Assembly (NCBI GenBank): GCA_023229435.1 | Contig: JALNZF010000001.1 | Coordinates: 1-64,000 of the forward strand | Reading direction: 5' to 3' | Source of the DNA: Nitrospirota bacterium | GTDB lineage: Bacteria > Nitrospirota > UBA9217 | Length of the DNA: 64,000 nt | Shown here: positions 8,542 through 16,605 of the stretch, piece by piece | Position numbering within the stretch: position 1 is the first letter of the stretch | Layout of the letters: each line of letters opens with the position of its first letter | Made by a program: the position numbers and the translations under genes | Notes under the pieces: model-generated | Databases searched by the model: none | Seen by the model: the letters and a program-made list of their open reading frames with translations, nothing else | What the model was told of the DNA's origin: nothing

Positions 8542-8573
8542 AAAAAGCCCCCGGTTTACGGCCGGGGGCTTTG
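8542..8573 (-). terminator. Rho-independent terminator of the outer-membrane protein gene
   Basis: An 11-bp perfect stem (8544-8554 with 8562-8572, GC-rich core) and a 7-nt loop are followed, on the minus strand, by a run of Ts (8546-8542). It lies just past the stop at 8597. Confidence 0.88.
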
Positions 8574-8596
8574 GGGCAATGTTTTCGTTATGATTT

Positions 8597-9379
8597 TTAG
8601 AAGCTGAGTCCTACTTCAATGAAGGGGCCGCCGAACTTGATATCCGCCTTCACATCGCTCTCATCGATCTTAATAGTCTCTGCCCGATAACCACCGGCGA
8701 CATAGACCAGCGGGATCGGGTTAAACTTCAACCTGCCCAAATAATCATAATAGTGGTTGCCGCTATAGGCGATCCCCCGTATTTCAAATTCGATGCTTAA
8801 GGACGAAACAGGTTTTACCTGGACTCCACCATAGATCATCGGCACATATACCGAAAGACTTTTAGAAGCGGTATTATTTGACGTCGGCTGGGTTATGGTC
8901 CCTTCAAAGTCAAATTTCCGCGCGTTGAGACCAAGTTCGACATTGAGCACACCGAGCGTCGCTGTTTTGAGCAGGGGAATGGGATAGAATAACGCAAGAT
9001 CATAATGGTCCAGTTTGAGTTTTGATTCGATCGGGATGCTGGCATTGAATGTGGTATCGCCAAAACTGATGGGCCTCGTTAGCGGTCCTGATCCCTCGAA
9101 GGTCATCGGTGTGGCCATGAGATAAATGTTCGGCAGGATCAGCGGGAGTTCCATCTTGACACGGACAAAAGGTTTGTTCTGGGTATCAAAGTGCAGGTCA
9201 TTTTTGATATCGATATCGCCGGTTACAGCAGAGACCGGCTTGTATTGCAAGCTGCCGGACGGTACCTGCCTCCAGTATCCCACACCAACATCCGCGCCAA
9301 AGAATGCAAACGCACTGCAAGGAACAACGAGCATAGAAAGGACAAACAAACATGCAACATACCGTTGTATTTTCTTCAT
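8597..9379 (-). CDS. Outer-membrane beta-barrel protein (TIGR04219-like)
   Basis: 260 residues with a clear signal peptide (MKKIQRYVACLFVLSMLVV, cut after SAFA). The rest alternates polar and hydrophobic residues and ends in the GLSF terminal beta signal with a final Phe, as in porin-like barrels. FFGADVGVGYWRQ near the start and the final FGGPFIEVGLSF resemble the uncharacterised TIGR04219 family. Function unknown. It is a single gene with its own promoter and terminator, divergent from nikR. Confidence 0.75.
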   Translation of the reverse strand: MKKIQRYVACLFVLSMLVVPCSAFAFFGADVGVGYWRQVPSGSLQYKPVSAVTGDIDIKNDLHFDTQNKPFVRVKMELPLILPNIYLMATPMTFEGSGPLTRPISFGDTTFNASIPIESKLKLDHYDLALFYPIPLLKTATLGVLNVELGLNARKFDFEGTITQPTSNNTASKSLSVYVPMIYGGVQVKPVSSLSIEFEIRGIAYSGNHYYDYLGRLKFNPIPLVYVAGGYRAETIKIDESDVKADIKFGGPFIEVGLSF

Positions 9380-9430
9380 TTTTCAGTCTCCTCGTAAGTT
9401 AGTGTCGATGGATCATCCTGCATTATTGTA

Positions 9431-9459
9431 AACGTATCAAAGGTCCATGGTTTTGTCAA
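9431..9459 (-). promoter_or_regulatory. Candidate promoter of the outer-membrane protein gene
   Basis: On the minus strand TTGACA (9459-9454) is followed after 17 nt by TACGTT (9436-9431). The -35 box is perfect and the -10 is weak. Confidence 0.4.
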
Positions 9460-9488
9460 GGATATTGTAGCGGGTCGGTAAATTGCTC

Positions 9489-9518
9489 TTGACAGAAAAT
9501 ATCAAACTGTGCTATTTA
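9489..9518 (+). promoter_or_regulatory. Promoter of nikR
   Basis: TTGACA at 9489-9494 and TATTTA at 9513-9518 are 18 nt apart, about 30 nt before the nikR ATG. The -10 box lies inside the candidate NikR operator described next. Confidence 0.65.
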
Positions 9519-9535
9519 TTTAAAATTAGTAACAC
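9509..9535 (+). promoter_or_regulatory. Candidate NikR operator over the nikR promoter
   Basis: GTGCTAT (9509-9515), a 13-nt spacer and GTAACAC (9529-9535) match, at 12 of 14 half-site positions, the GTGTTAC-N13/14-GTAACAC pattern I recall for Geobacter NikR. The site covers the -10 box, which suits autorepression. Confidence 0.5.
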
Positions 9536-9545
9536 GGAGGTGACT

Positions 9546-9965
9546 ATGTCCGACCTGACGCGGTTCGGGGTGTCCATTGACAGCACATTGATAAAGAAAT
9601 TTGATGCGCTCATCAGGCGAAAAGGGTATACTAGCCGCTCCGAGGCGATTCGTGATATGATCCGAGACGGTCTCGTCGAACAGGAGTGGAAAACTGAAAA
9701 CCGGGAGACCGTGGGCACGATCACCATCGTGTATAACCATCACACGCGCGAACTCGAACACGCCCTCACGGACATGCAGCACAAATCATTTCACCGGATC
9801 ATTTCCACGCTCCACGTGCACCTTGACGCGCACAATTGCCTTGAGGTGCTTGTCGTGAAGGGAAAAAGCCAGGAGATCAGAAGGATCGCGGACCGGCTGA
9901 TCGGAACCCGGGGCGTGAAGCACGGGAAGCTGACGACCACGACCACTGGAAAAGAGCTGGCATAA
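9546..9965 (+). CDS. nikR: Nickel-responsive transcriptional regulator NikR
   Basis: 139 residues. An N-terminal ribbon-helix-helix (RFGVSIDSTLIKKFDALIRR, SRSEAIRDMIRDGL) binds DNA. The C-terminal ACT-like domain keeps the nickel ligands: His in QHKSFH, His-x-His in LHVHLDAHNC and the Cys of that block. The start at 9546 follows a strong GGAGGTG ribosome site; the longer frame from 9483 runs through the promoter and is rejected. It heads a run of nickel-transport genes on the same strand (outer-membrane channel, CbiM, CbiN-like, CbiQ, CbiO), which it probably represses when nickel is plentiful. Confidence 0.95.
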   Translation: MSDLTRFGVSIDSTLIKKFDALIRRKGYTSRSEAIRDMIRDGLVEQEWKTENRETVGTITIVYNHHTRELEHALTDMQHKSFHRIISTLHVHLDAHNCLEVLVVKGKSQEIRRIADRLIGTRGVKHGKLTTTTTGKELA

Positions 9966-10014
9966 TTTTATATGACCGATTAAAGAAGCTCATAAAAAGG
10001 GTAAGGGAGAGGAT

Positions 10015-10830
10015 ATGAAGAGTTTTGTAAGAGCTGTTGTCACATGCGTACTAATGCTGACGCCTACAGCGGTCTGGGCAGCGCATCCGCTCCAAGTGAA
10101 GGACACGGCAACTGAAGGCAGAGGAAATATTCTCATTGAACTTACGGGTGATTACAGCAAGGACAATGAGCTCCGGTCGACGAAGCTGACCTCCATCTTC
10201 ACCGTGGGCGCAGGCGAACATGTCAATTTTTCCCTCGAAGTGCCCTACCGTACACTGGATCCCGGCCCCATGCCTGAACCCGGCTCTCCGCCGGACCCTG
10301 GCCCGGTTAATGATGCATACGCGAGCGGAAAGGGCGATCTGCGGCTCAAATTCAAGCAGCAGGTATTCGAGAACGAGGTGAAACAGTCCATGGCGTATGA
10401 AATATACGTTGATATGCCGACCGGCGATGTGGAAAAGGGCCTCGGGACCAACAATGTTGTGTGGGGCGTTAATGTTATCGATTCACAGGAATGTCACAAT
10501 AATGCCTTTCATGTGAACATAGGATACGAGGTGCGCGGAAGGGACATGAAAAGATGGCACTATGCCCATGATTATGCTTTCAAATTCGGTCTGGCCGCTG
10601 AACACAAGCTGACGGATTCCTTCCGTTTCCTCATGGAGCTTTCAGGTGAAAGCCGGAAAGAGACGGATGCGGCAATAGATACCCAATCCTATTCACGGCC
10701 ATTTACCTTTTTGGCCGGATTCATCTACGATATTTCCAAGTCCTGGTATGTTGATCTCGGCGTGCGCGCGGGTCTGAACAAGTATGCCGAGGATTATTCC
10801 GTGCTCGCGGGTACGGCATGGAGGTTTTAG
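10015..10830 (+). CDS. Outer-membrane transporter-like barrel of the nickel operon
   Basis: 271 residues with a signal peptide (MKSFVRAVVTCVLMLTPTA, cut near VWA-AHP) and a beta-rich body ending AGTAWRF with a terminal Phe. It resembles the broad phenol/MetA-degradation-type transporter barrels. The proline-rich segment around residues 82-97 (LDPGPMPEPGSPPDPGPV) is probably an extracellular or periplasmic loop. It lies between nikR and cbiM, 50 nt after the regulator and 12 nt before cbiM. I infer that it lets nickel, or a nickel chelate, cross the outer membrane. Substrate is not proven. Confidence 0.7.
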   Translation: MKSFVRAVVTCVLMLTPTAVWAAHPLQVKDTATEGRGNILIELTGDYSKDNELRSTKLTSIFTVGAGEHVNFSLEVPYRTLDPGPMPEPGSPPDPGPVNDAYASGKGDLRLKFKQQVFENEVKQSMAYEIYVDMPTGDVEKGLGTNNVVWGVNVIDSQECHNNAFHVNIGYEVRGRDMKRWHYAHDYAFKFGLAAEHKLTDSFRFLMELSGESRKETDAAIDTQSYSRPFTFLAGFIYDISKSWYVDLGVRAGLNKYAEDYSVLAGTAWRF

Positions 10831-10842
10831 GAAGAGGGCCGC

Positions 10843-11511
10843 ATGCATATCCCTGACGGTTATCTTGGTCCTGTTACGTATGGAGCGATGTATGCCATCA
10901 CGGTCCCGTTCTGGGCGGTTGCGTCATGGAAGATGAACCGGGCCCTCAAGGCAAAACAGGCGCCCTACCTCTCGATCGGTGCGGCATTCAGCTTTGTGAT
11001 CATGATGTTCAATATCCCGATCATAGGAGGCACGACAGGACACGCGACCGGCGCCACGCTGATCGCTATCCTGATCGGACCGTGGGCCGCGATGATCGCG
11101 GTCTCGGTGGCGCTCATCATTCAGGCGCTGCTCTTTGGTGATGGCGGGATAACCGCAATCGGGGCGAATTGTTTTAACATGGCGATCGCGGGCGTATTCG
11201 TCGGCTACGGTGTATACCGCCTTTTGTCACTGGGGGCGGCAGTTGGCGGCAAAAGACGAATCGTTGCAGGAGCCATAGCAGCTTATATTAGTCTGAATGT
11301 CTCCGCCCTTTTGACCGCGATCCAGTTCGGGATCCAGCCCATCATCGAACGATCTTCATCAGGACAGCCCCTGTACGCGCCTTTCCCCTTGAGTATAGCC
11401 ATTCCCGCAATGGCGATCGAGCATCTGTTCCTCTTCGGTTTTGTCGAGGCCGCAGTTACGGCACTGGTCATCAAGTATTTTCAGAAGAACGAACCTGAGA
11501 TGGTGGGGTAG
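10843..11511 (+). CDS. cbiM: Nickel/cobalt ECF transporter substrate-binding subunit CbiM/NikM
   Basis: 222 residues, about six membrane spans. The mature N-terminus MHIPDGYLGP is diagnostic: in solved CbiM/NikM structures the N-terminal amine and His2 bind the metal. GGTTGHATGATLIAILIGPWAA and GDGGITAIGANCFNMA are the other conserved blocks. Together with the CbiN-like, CbiQ and CbiO proteins it forms an ECF-type importer. NikR and the absence of cobalamin genes favour nickel over cobalt. It ends 4 nt before the next start, with heptad repeats placed at that junction. Confidence 0.94.
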   Translation: MHIPDGYLGPVTYGAMYAITVPFWAVASWKMNRALKAKQAPYLSIGAAFSFVIMMFNIPIIGGTTGHATGATLIAILIGPWAAMIAVSVALIIQALLFGDGGITAIGANCFNMAIAGVFVGYGVYRLLSLGAAVGGKRRIVAGAIAAYISLNVSALLTAIQFGIQPIIERSSSGQPLYAPFPLSIAIPAMAIEHLFLFGFVEAAVTALVIKYFQKNEPEMVG

Positions 11512-11513
11512 TC

Positions 11514-11548
11514 GAATGCGGAGTGCGGATTTCGGAATGCGGAATGAA
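11514..11548. repeat. Heptad repeat at the cbiM/cbiN-like junction
   Basis: Units GAATGCG, GAGTGCG and GATTTCG, then further variants, run with a 7-nt period from just after the cbiM stop into the start of the next gene. They supply both candidate start codons (11516 and 11537). The unit family resembles that at 5550. Confidence 0.65.
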
Positions 11549-11905
11549 AAAAAAGGTGAAAAAAGAATTTCTACCGCTAAAAAACTCTGGATCGGTATCG
11601 GCATTCTCGCGTTGCTCTCGCCGCTGGGATTGATCATCCCGCAGTGGTTCGGGTCTGAGGGTGCATGGGGGGAGTGGGGGTCTGATACGATCGAAAAAAT
11701 GGTTGGTTTTATGCCTCAGGGCATGAAGCGTCTTGCTCAAAAATGGGAAGCGCCGATGATGGGCTATGCTGTACCGGGGCAAGGCAGGGGTTTGACCGGA
11801 GAAAGTTTCGGGTATATCATCACCGGCATAATCGGGATAGCGTTGACCTCGGGTTTGATGTTTCTTATCGCGAAAGCGCTGATTCGCAAGAAGAATGGTC
11901 GTTAG
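11516..11905 (+). CDS. CbiN/NikN-like small membrane subunit (PDGLE-type)
   Basis: About 129 residues from the ATG at 11516, or 122 from the ATG at 11537. Two membrane spans (about residues 23-40 and 95-117) flank a periplasmic loop. This is the layout of the CbiN/PDGLE small component that sits beside CbiM in ECF metal importers. The first residues (MRSADFGMRNEKKG) are encoded by an intergenic-type heptad repeat, so the natural start may have been altered by repeat growth. No strong ribosome site is visible; translation is probably coupled to cbiM. It abuts cbiQ. Confidence 0.75.
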   Translation: MRSADFGMRNEKKGEKRISTAKKLWIGIGILALLSPLGLIIPQWFGSEGAWGEWGSDTIEKMVGFMPQGMKRLAQKWEAPMMGYAVPGQGRGLTGESFGYIITGIIGIALTSGLMFLIAKALIRKKNGR

Positions 11906-11914
11906 GTGGTCATT

Positions 11915-12790
11915 GTGTCAAAGGCTAATTTTCTGGATAAAACACTCCTTGCTGTTTCACACGTGGCGGAGCAGTTTCTGTTCTCCGAACAGTTCGCGGC
12001 CCGTGCCGGGTTTCTGCAATCGCTCGATGTCAGGATAAAACTCATAACATTCCTGTTCCTGCTTGTGCTCATCAGTTTTCTTCACACCCCCCGGATGATA
12101 TGGGTCCTCTACGCACTGAGCCTCCTGCTTGCCGCGGTTTCCCGCATACCGCTCTGGTTCTTCCTGAAACGGGTCTGGTTGTTCGTGCCCCTGTTCGCGG
12201 CCGCCATCATTCTGCCCGCGGTCCTGAACATCATCACGCCGGGAGAGCCGCTCTGGACCGTGATGACGCTCAAGCATCCTCACACCTGGGGCCCCTATTC
12301 AATCCCGGCTGAAATTACCGTTACGCGCCAGGGGCTCTGGGGCGGAATTCTATTTGTGTCGCGCGTGGCAGCTTCGGTCTCATTTGCCGTGCTTTTCACG
12401 CTTACACACCGCTGGGCGGAGATCTTCGCCGGTCTTCGTTCACTCCACGTTCCACGGATCTTTGTGTTGACCCTGAGCATGACCGAGCGATACCTCTTTG
12501 TGCTGCTGCGGATGATCCAGGATATGTATCGTGCCAGGAAGAGCCGGACCATCAGGCCGCTTCCGGTTGCCGCTGAACGGGACTGGATTGCTTCGCGCAT
12601 CGGTGTCACCTTCAAAAAGTCCGTGGAGATGAGCGGGGACATCTACAATGCCATGCTCTCACGTGGTTTTCGCGGTGAATATCGCTCCCTCAACGGATTC
12701 AACGCCAGGGCGATTGACTATCTCTGGCTGGTGACGGTCATCTCCCTGAGCGGAATACTGGTCTTGATCGAAAGGGGTCTGCCGAGATGA
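11915..12790 (+). CDS. cbiQ: ECF transporter transmembrane subunit CbiQ
   Basis: About 291 residues with several membrane spans. It is the T component that couples ATP hydrolysis to metal movement through CbiM. Conserved features are DVRIKLITFLFLLVL near residue 35, ERYLFVLLRMIQDMYRARKSR and the Ala-Arg-Gly-type coupling motif MLSRGFRGEY near the C-terminus. Starts at GTG 11906 and GTG 11915 are both in frame; the second leaves more space after the preceding stop. The last four bases (ATGA) overlap the cbiO start, showing coupled translation. Confidence 0.92.
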   Translation: MSKANFLDKTLLAVSHVAEQFLFSEQFAARAGFLQSLDVRIKLITFLFLLVLISFLHTPRMIWVLYALSLLLAAVSRIPLWFFLKRVWLFVPLFAAAIILPAVLNIITPGEPLWTVMTLKHPHTWGPYSIPAEITVTRQGLWGGILFVSRVAASVSFAVLFTLTHRWAEIFAGLRSLHVPRIFVLTLSMTERYLFVLLRMIQDMYRARKSRTIRPLPVAAERDWIASRIGVTFKKSVEMSGDIYNAMLSRGFRGEYRSLNGFNARAIDYLWLVTVISLSGILVLIERGLPR

Positions 12791-13887
12791 CAACCGCTTT
12801 CAGCATGCGCAATGTCGTATACTCCTATAGCTCCGGGACGCCGGTCCTGAACGATCTGACGCTGGAGTTTCAGTCGGGAGAACGGACAGTTGTCCTTGGC
12901 GCGAACGGCACCGGAAAATCAACGCTCCTTTTAATGCTCGATGGCCTTGTTTTTCCCGGGATGGGGACGGTCCATGCGTTCGGCAAGCCATTATCGGAGG
13001 TCGCGCTGGAGGACCTCGCTTTTTCCCTTGATTTCAGAAAACGGGTGGCCTTCGTGTTCCAGAACCCGGATGTTCAATTATTCTCAGCAACGGTCTGGGA
13101 CGACGTGGCTTTTGGTCCTCTCCAGCTTGGATTTTCCGACGCAGAGGTGAAAATAACCGTCGAGGGACTGCTCGAAACGCTCCGCATCGCGGACCTGCGG
13201 GGCCGGGCTCCCCATACCCTTTCGGACGGCCAAAAAAAGAAGGTCGCCATCGCATCGAGCCTTGCCACTGATCCTGATGTGCTGCTGCTCGACGAGCCCA
13301 CGAGCGGGCTGGATCCGCGGACGCAGGTCTGGCTCATTGAGCTCCTGCGGGATTTGCACAAAAAAGGCAAGACCATCATTGCGGCAACGCACGACCTGTC
13401 GATCGCCGGAGACATTGCGGACCGGGCCATCGTGCTTTCGGAAGACCACTCCATTGCCGCGGATGGGCCGTTTTCTGAGATCATCGGTAATGACGATTTG
13501 CTGCTCAAGGTCAACCTGATCCACGAACACGCGCACCAGCATGGCGATACCGCTCATGTCCACCGCCATGGCCACTATGGACACTATCATTCGAACGGAG
13601 GCGCTATGCACGACAGCCATAAACATCATACGCACAGACCTGGTCAAGACCATGATCCTGGTGAAACCGAGACCCTGCGAAAGCTGCAGCTGATGATCGA
13701 GCACTGGATCGAACACGGCGACAGCCATGCTGAGAACTATACGGAATGGGCCGCTAAGGCGAGTGAGGCTGGGGAAGAAGAAGTGTCGCGCGAGATACAC
13801 CTTGCCATCGACGACAGCGAAGCGGTGAAGAAGCATCTTAAGCGGGCGAAGGCGATTCTCGCGGCGAAGCTGGTGATGAGGAAGTAA
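12787..13887 (+). CDS. cbiO: ECF transporter ATPase CbiO with His-rich tail and helical domain
   Basis: 366 residues against about 270 for usual CbiO. The ATPase (1-240) has Walker A VVLGANGTGKST, Q-loop FVFQNPDVQL, signature TLSDGQKKKVAIA (Asp in place of the usual second Gly), Walker B DVLLLDEPTSGLDP and the switch His in AATHDLS. After it comes a stretch of about 45 residues with some 16 histidines (HEHAHQHGDTAHVHRHGHYG onward). A final helical domain (about 295-366, MIEHWIEHGDSHAENYTEW) follows. The His block probably holds nickel at the cytoplasmic face during import. Order and overlap place it in the nik operon. Confidence 0.93.
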   Translation: MTTAFSMRNVVYSYSSGTPVLNDLTLEFQSGERTVVLGANGTGKSTLLLMLDGLVFPGMGTVHAFGKPLSEVALEDLAFSLDFRKRVAFVFQNPDVQLFSATVWDDVAFGPLQLGFSDAEVKITVEGLLETLRIADLRGRAPHTLSDGQKKKVAIASSLATDPDVLLLDEPTSGLDPRTQVWLIELLRDLHKKGKTIIAATHDLSIAGDIADRAIVLSEDHSIAADGPFSEIIGNDDLLLKVNLIHEHAHQHGDTAHVHRHGHYGHYHSNGGAMHDSHKHHTHRPGQDHDPGETETLRKLQLMIEHWIEHGDSHAENYTEWAAKASEAGEEEVSREIHLAIDDSEAVKKHLKRAKAILAAKLVMRK

Positions 13888-13891
13888 ACGA

Positions 13892-14056
13892 GTGACGAGG
13901 GACGACGGACGAGGGACGACGGACGATGGACGAGGGACGAAGGACGAAAGACGACGGACGACGGACGAGAGATGCAATGGACTTTTCGTCTATCGTCCTA
14001 GTGAGCGATAGCGAACGGTCGTCCATCGTCCGTCTTGCATTACCATCGTCCCTCGA
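13892..14056. repeat. Heptad-repeat inverted element (GGACGAC type)
   Basis: About eleven 7-nt units (GGACGAC, GGACGAT, GGACGAG and so on) at 13892-13971 face complementary CGTCCAT-type units at 13985-14055. The right arm is split by an unrelated core at 14001-14020 (TGAGCGATAGCGAACGG), with relatives at 42385-42405 and, inverted, at 34651-34673. It fills the gap between cbiO and the FmdE-like gene. Confidence 0.8.
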
Positions 14057-14074
14057 GAATAATGAGGTGCTGTT

Positions 14075-14665
14075 ATGAAGGATTTGCAGGGAACAGAACT
14101 TAGGGATACCATCCAATTCCACGGCCACCTCTGCCCGGGGCTTGCGCTCGGCTTTCGCGTGGCAAAGGCGGCGCTGCGCGAGCTTACGGCCGACCGGCCG
14201 CAGGACGAGGAATTGGTCGCAATCGTGGAGAACGATTCCTGCGCCGTCGATGCCGTCCAGTTCATCACGGGCTGCACCTTCGGGAAGGGTAACCTCATCT
14301 TCCACGATTACGGCAAGCATGTATACACATTCACGAATCGCCGCACCGGTCGGGGCGTTCGCATATCCGAGGATTACCGCGGGTTCGAGAATGATCAGCG
14401 TTTTCCCGGGCTCAAGAAGCGGGAGGCGGCGGGGGAGGACGTGTCCCGCGAGATGCAGATGTTCAAGATGGAAAAGGCCTCGGCGATCCTGAAGGCTGAT
14501 GAGCAGGAGATATTCACCATGACGCCGGCCTCATCGCCTCCACCGGAAGAAGCAGCGATTCGCGGTTCGCTGCGTTGTTTCCTTTGCGGTGAGAAGTTCA
14601 TGGAATCCCGCAGCCGTGAGAAGAACGGCAAGGTTGTGTGTATCCCGTGTTTTGAAAAAACATGA
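14075..14665 (+). CDS. FmdE/FwdE-family protein with C-terminal zinc finger
   Basis: 196 residues. The FmdE domain (about 5-140) keeps FHGHLCPGLALGFRVAKAAL and ENDSCAVDAVQFITGCTFGKGNL, whose Cys and His residues bind metal. A C-terminal C4 zinc finger (CFLCGEKFM ... CIPCFEKT, about 166-195) follows. Relatives are encoded near formylmethanofuran dehydrogenases or molybdenum and nickel genes, but their biochemical role is not settled. Its place after the CbiMNQO importer suggests metal handling. The repeat-filled 187-nt gap before it leaves open whether it is in the same transcript. Confidence 0.85.
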   Translation: MKDLQGTELRDTIQFHGHLCPGLALGFRVAKAALRELTADRPQDEELVAIVENDSCAVDAVQFITGCTFGKGNLIFHDYGKHVYTFTNRRTGRGVRISEDYRGFENDQRFPGLKKREAAGEDVSREMQMFKMEKASAILKADEQEIFTMTPASSPPPEEAAIRGSLRCFLCGEKFMESRSREKNGKVVCIPCFEKT

Positions 14666-14818
14666 GCAATCCACCCTCCGTTTGCATATTGTATTCTCAA
14701 ACTGTTCGCTGGGAACAGACTCCTGGATCAACCGCCGGTTTTGAACCCGAACCTCGAATATTTCACCCCCAACGATATACTGAGCCCTCAATAACATCCT
14801 CTTTTTGCTACAATATTC

Positions 14819-14847
14819 TTGACAATAAACCACGCTGAAGTTATTAT
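14819..14847 (+). promoter_or_regulatory. Promoter of the OmpA-family lipoprotein gene
   Basis: TTGACA at 14819-14824 and TATTAT at 14842-14847 with a 17-nt spacer form a near-consensus sigma-70 promoter. The gene begins at 14905 after an AAGGAGG site. Confidence 0.75.
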
Positions 14848-14904
14848 AACGACAGTTTTTCATCTCATGTTCAACCAGCGCATGGCAATGATAAGGAGGA
14901 TACT

Positions 14905-15651
14905 ATGAAAAAAGTTTCTGTTTTATCAGTAGTTGTTCTGTTGCTCCTGATCGGCTGCGTCTCGCAATCAACGTACGACCTCAAGGCAAAGGAAGCACTG
15001 ACCCTCTCATCGCAAAGTGAAGACCTGCAGGCGCAGGTAAAGACCCTGACCAGCGACGTCGAAGTGCTCAAAATGGACAGGGGGGCTCTCGTAAAGCAAA
15101 AAGATGCGATCCAGAAAGAGAGGGACGAGCTCCAGGTAAAGAACAACGAGCTGTCGCTGAAGGCCGAGAAGGCCGAGCAGCTTGAGAAGGCCACGCAGAC
15201 CTATCAGGATCTCCAGAAGAAGCTCGAAAAAGAGATCAGGGAAGGTCAGGTGAAGATCACGGAGATGAAGAACCGCCTGACCATGACCATGGTGGACAAG
15301 ATCATCTTCCCCTCCGGCAGTACGGAGATCAGCAAGGAAGGGAAAGCGGTCATGGACAAGGTGATCAGCATCCTGAAAGACGTAAAAGACAAGCGCATTC
15401 AGGTCGAAGGGCACACGGACAATGTGAAGATCGTGAGCGAGCTCAGAAAACGGTTCCCCACAAACTGGGAGCTCTCGACTGCCCGGGCAACCGAGGTGGC
15501 GAGGTATCTCCAGGAGACCGGCGGCATCAATCCGATCCTTCTGTCCGCGACGGGCTATGGTGAATACCAGCCGGTCGCTCCGAACGACACCGATGAGGGA
15601 AAGAGTGCGAATCGCCGTATTGAGATCGTCCTGCTGCCGCCGTTAAAATAG
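14905..15651 (+). CDS. OmpA-family peptidoglycan-binding lipoprotein
   Basis: 248 residues. A lipoprotein signal (VVVLLLLIGC, Cys near residue 18) is followed by a long coiled coil (about 30-130, rich in Lys, Glu and Leu heptads). The OmpA C-terminal domain (about 130-246) has VEGHTDNVKI, NWELSTARATEVARYL and SANRRIEIVLLP, which bind the diaminopimelate of peptidoglycan. It probably tethers the outer membrane to the cell wall across a coiled-coil spacer. It is a single gene with its own promoter and a downstream hairpin. Confidence 0.92.
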   Translation: MKKVSVLSVVVLLLLIGCVSQSTYDLKAKEALTLSSQSEDLQAQVKTLTSDVEVLKMDRGALVKQKDAIQKERDELQVKNNELSLKAEKAEQLEKATQTYQDLQKKLEKEIREGQVKITEMKNRLTMTMVDKIIFPSGSTEISKEGKAVMDKVISILKDVKDKRIQVEGHTDNVKIVSELRKRFPTNWELSTARATEVARYLQETGGINPILLSATGYGEYQPVAPNDTDEGKSANRRIEIVLLPPLK

Positions 15652-15695
15652 GGGCACTACGGTTTTATTAACCACAGGTACCCAAAGATAAAAGC

Positions 15696-15748
15696 ACCCC
15701 CACCTCTGTTTCTCCGCCTCACCGGCAGGGAACAAGGGTGGGGGTTGT
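15696..15748 (+). terminator. Possible terminator after the OmpA-family gene
   Basis: ACCCCCACC (15696-15704) pairs with GGTGGGGGT (15737-15745), followed by TGTTCTT. The 32-nt loop is long, so this is only a candidate. Confidence 0.35.
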
Positions 15749-15865
15749 TCTTCGCGGCACCCCTGTAAAGGATTACACGGTTTATTGTAACCCCAGGATT
15801 TCAATGCCGACCGTGTTCATTTCTACCGAGTGCGAAGCGCCGGCGGATGCAAAAGAAGGATAACG

Positions 15866-16504
15866 ATGTTCACCGGGATCGTTGAAGAGATGGGGAGTGT
15901 GAAGGCGCTCCGGCGTGACGCGGGAGCGGCCCGTTTGACAATATCCGCGTCCCTGGTGCTCGGCAGCACAGGTACCGGCGACAGCATCTGCGTGAACGGC
16001 GTCTGCCTCACCGTCGTCGATATCTCGACAAGCGATTTTTCAGCCGATGTTGCAGTGGAAACGCTGAAGGTCACGAACTTCGGGGACCTGAGGAACGGCT
16101 CAAAGGTCAACCTCGAGCGGGCCCTTCAGTTGTCAGCGCGGATCGGCGGCCACCTGGTGAGCGGTCACGTTGACGGGGTGGGACGGGTCCGTGAGAGGCG
16201 TGAAGAGGGAAATGGCTGGCGGATCTTCATTGATGCACCGGAGACCGTGCTGAGATATGTAATAAAAAAAGGCTCGATCGCGATCGATGGGATCAGTCTT
16301 ACGGTTGCCGATGTTGATAAAACCGGTTTTTCCATCGCCATGATACCTCATACCGCGAAGCTTACGACGCTGGGGTTCAAGTCAGCGGGTGACAGTGTAA
16401 ATCTGGAGTCTGATCTGATCGGAAAATACGTTGAACGGCTTCTGCAGGGCAGGGTCGAAGGCGAAGTGAGCCTGGAATTATTGAGAAAGAATGGATTTGC
16501 GTAA
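15866..16504 (+). CDS. ribE: Riboflavin synthase alpha subunit
   Basis: 212 residues with two lumazine-binding repeats, the first starting MFTGIVEEMGSV. It dismutates two molecules of 6,7-dimethyl-8-ribityllumazine into riboflavin. SVCVNG-like GDSICVNGVCLTVVD in the first half and GSIAIDGISLTVADVD in the second mark the repeats. The ATG at 15866 follows AGAAGGA; the frame upstream to 15830 has no family residues. It begins a ribE-ribBA-ribH-nusB run. ribD, often first in such clusters, is absent, and no FMN riboswitch sequence was recognised upstream. Confidence 0.94.
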   Translation: MFTGIVEEMGSVKALRRDAGAARLTISASLVLGSTGTGDSICVNGVCLTVVDISTSDFSADVAVETLKVTNFGDLRNGSKVNLERALQLSARIGGHLVSGHVDGVGRVRERREEGNGWRIFIDAPETVLRYVIKKGSIAIDGISLTVADVDKTGFSIAMIPHTAKLTTLGFKSAGDSVNLESDLIGKYVERLLQGRVEGEVSLELLRKNGFA

Positions 16505-16605
16505 ATAAAAGGGTTCGGCGTCCGGGGGTAGGGGTTCAGCAAGAGGCAGTATTCCTTTCCCCCCCTGTTTACCGGCCCCTGTCCCCGCTACTCTGAGGTG
16601 ATTGT

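Noticed and set aside
13892..14056. CRISPR array
   Set aside because: Units are 7 nt long without unique spacers, and no cas genes are nearby.
15652..15865. FMN riboswitch upstream of ribE
   Set aside because: The conserved RFN sequence blocks are absent from the region.
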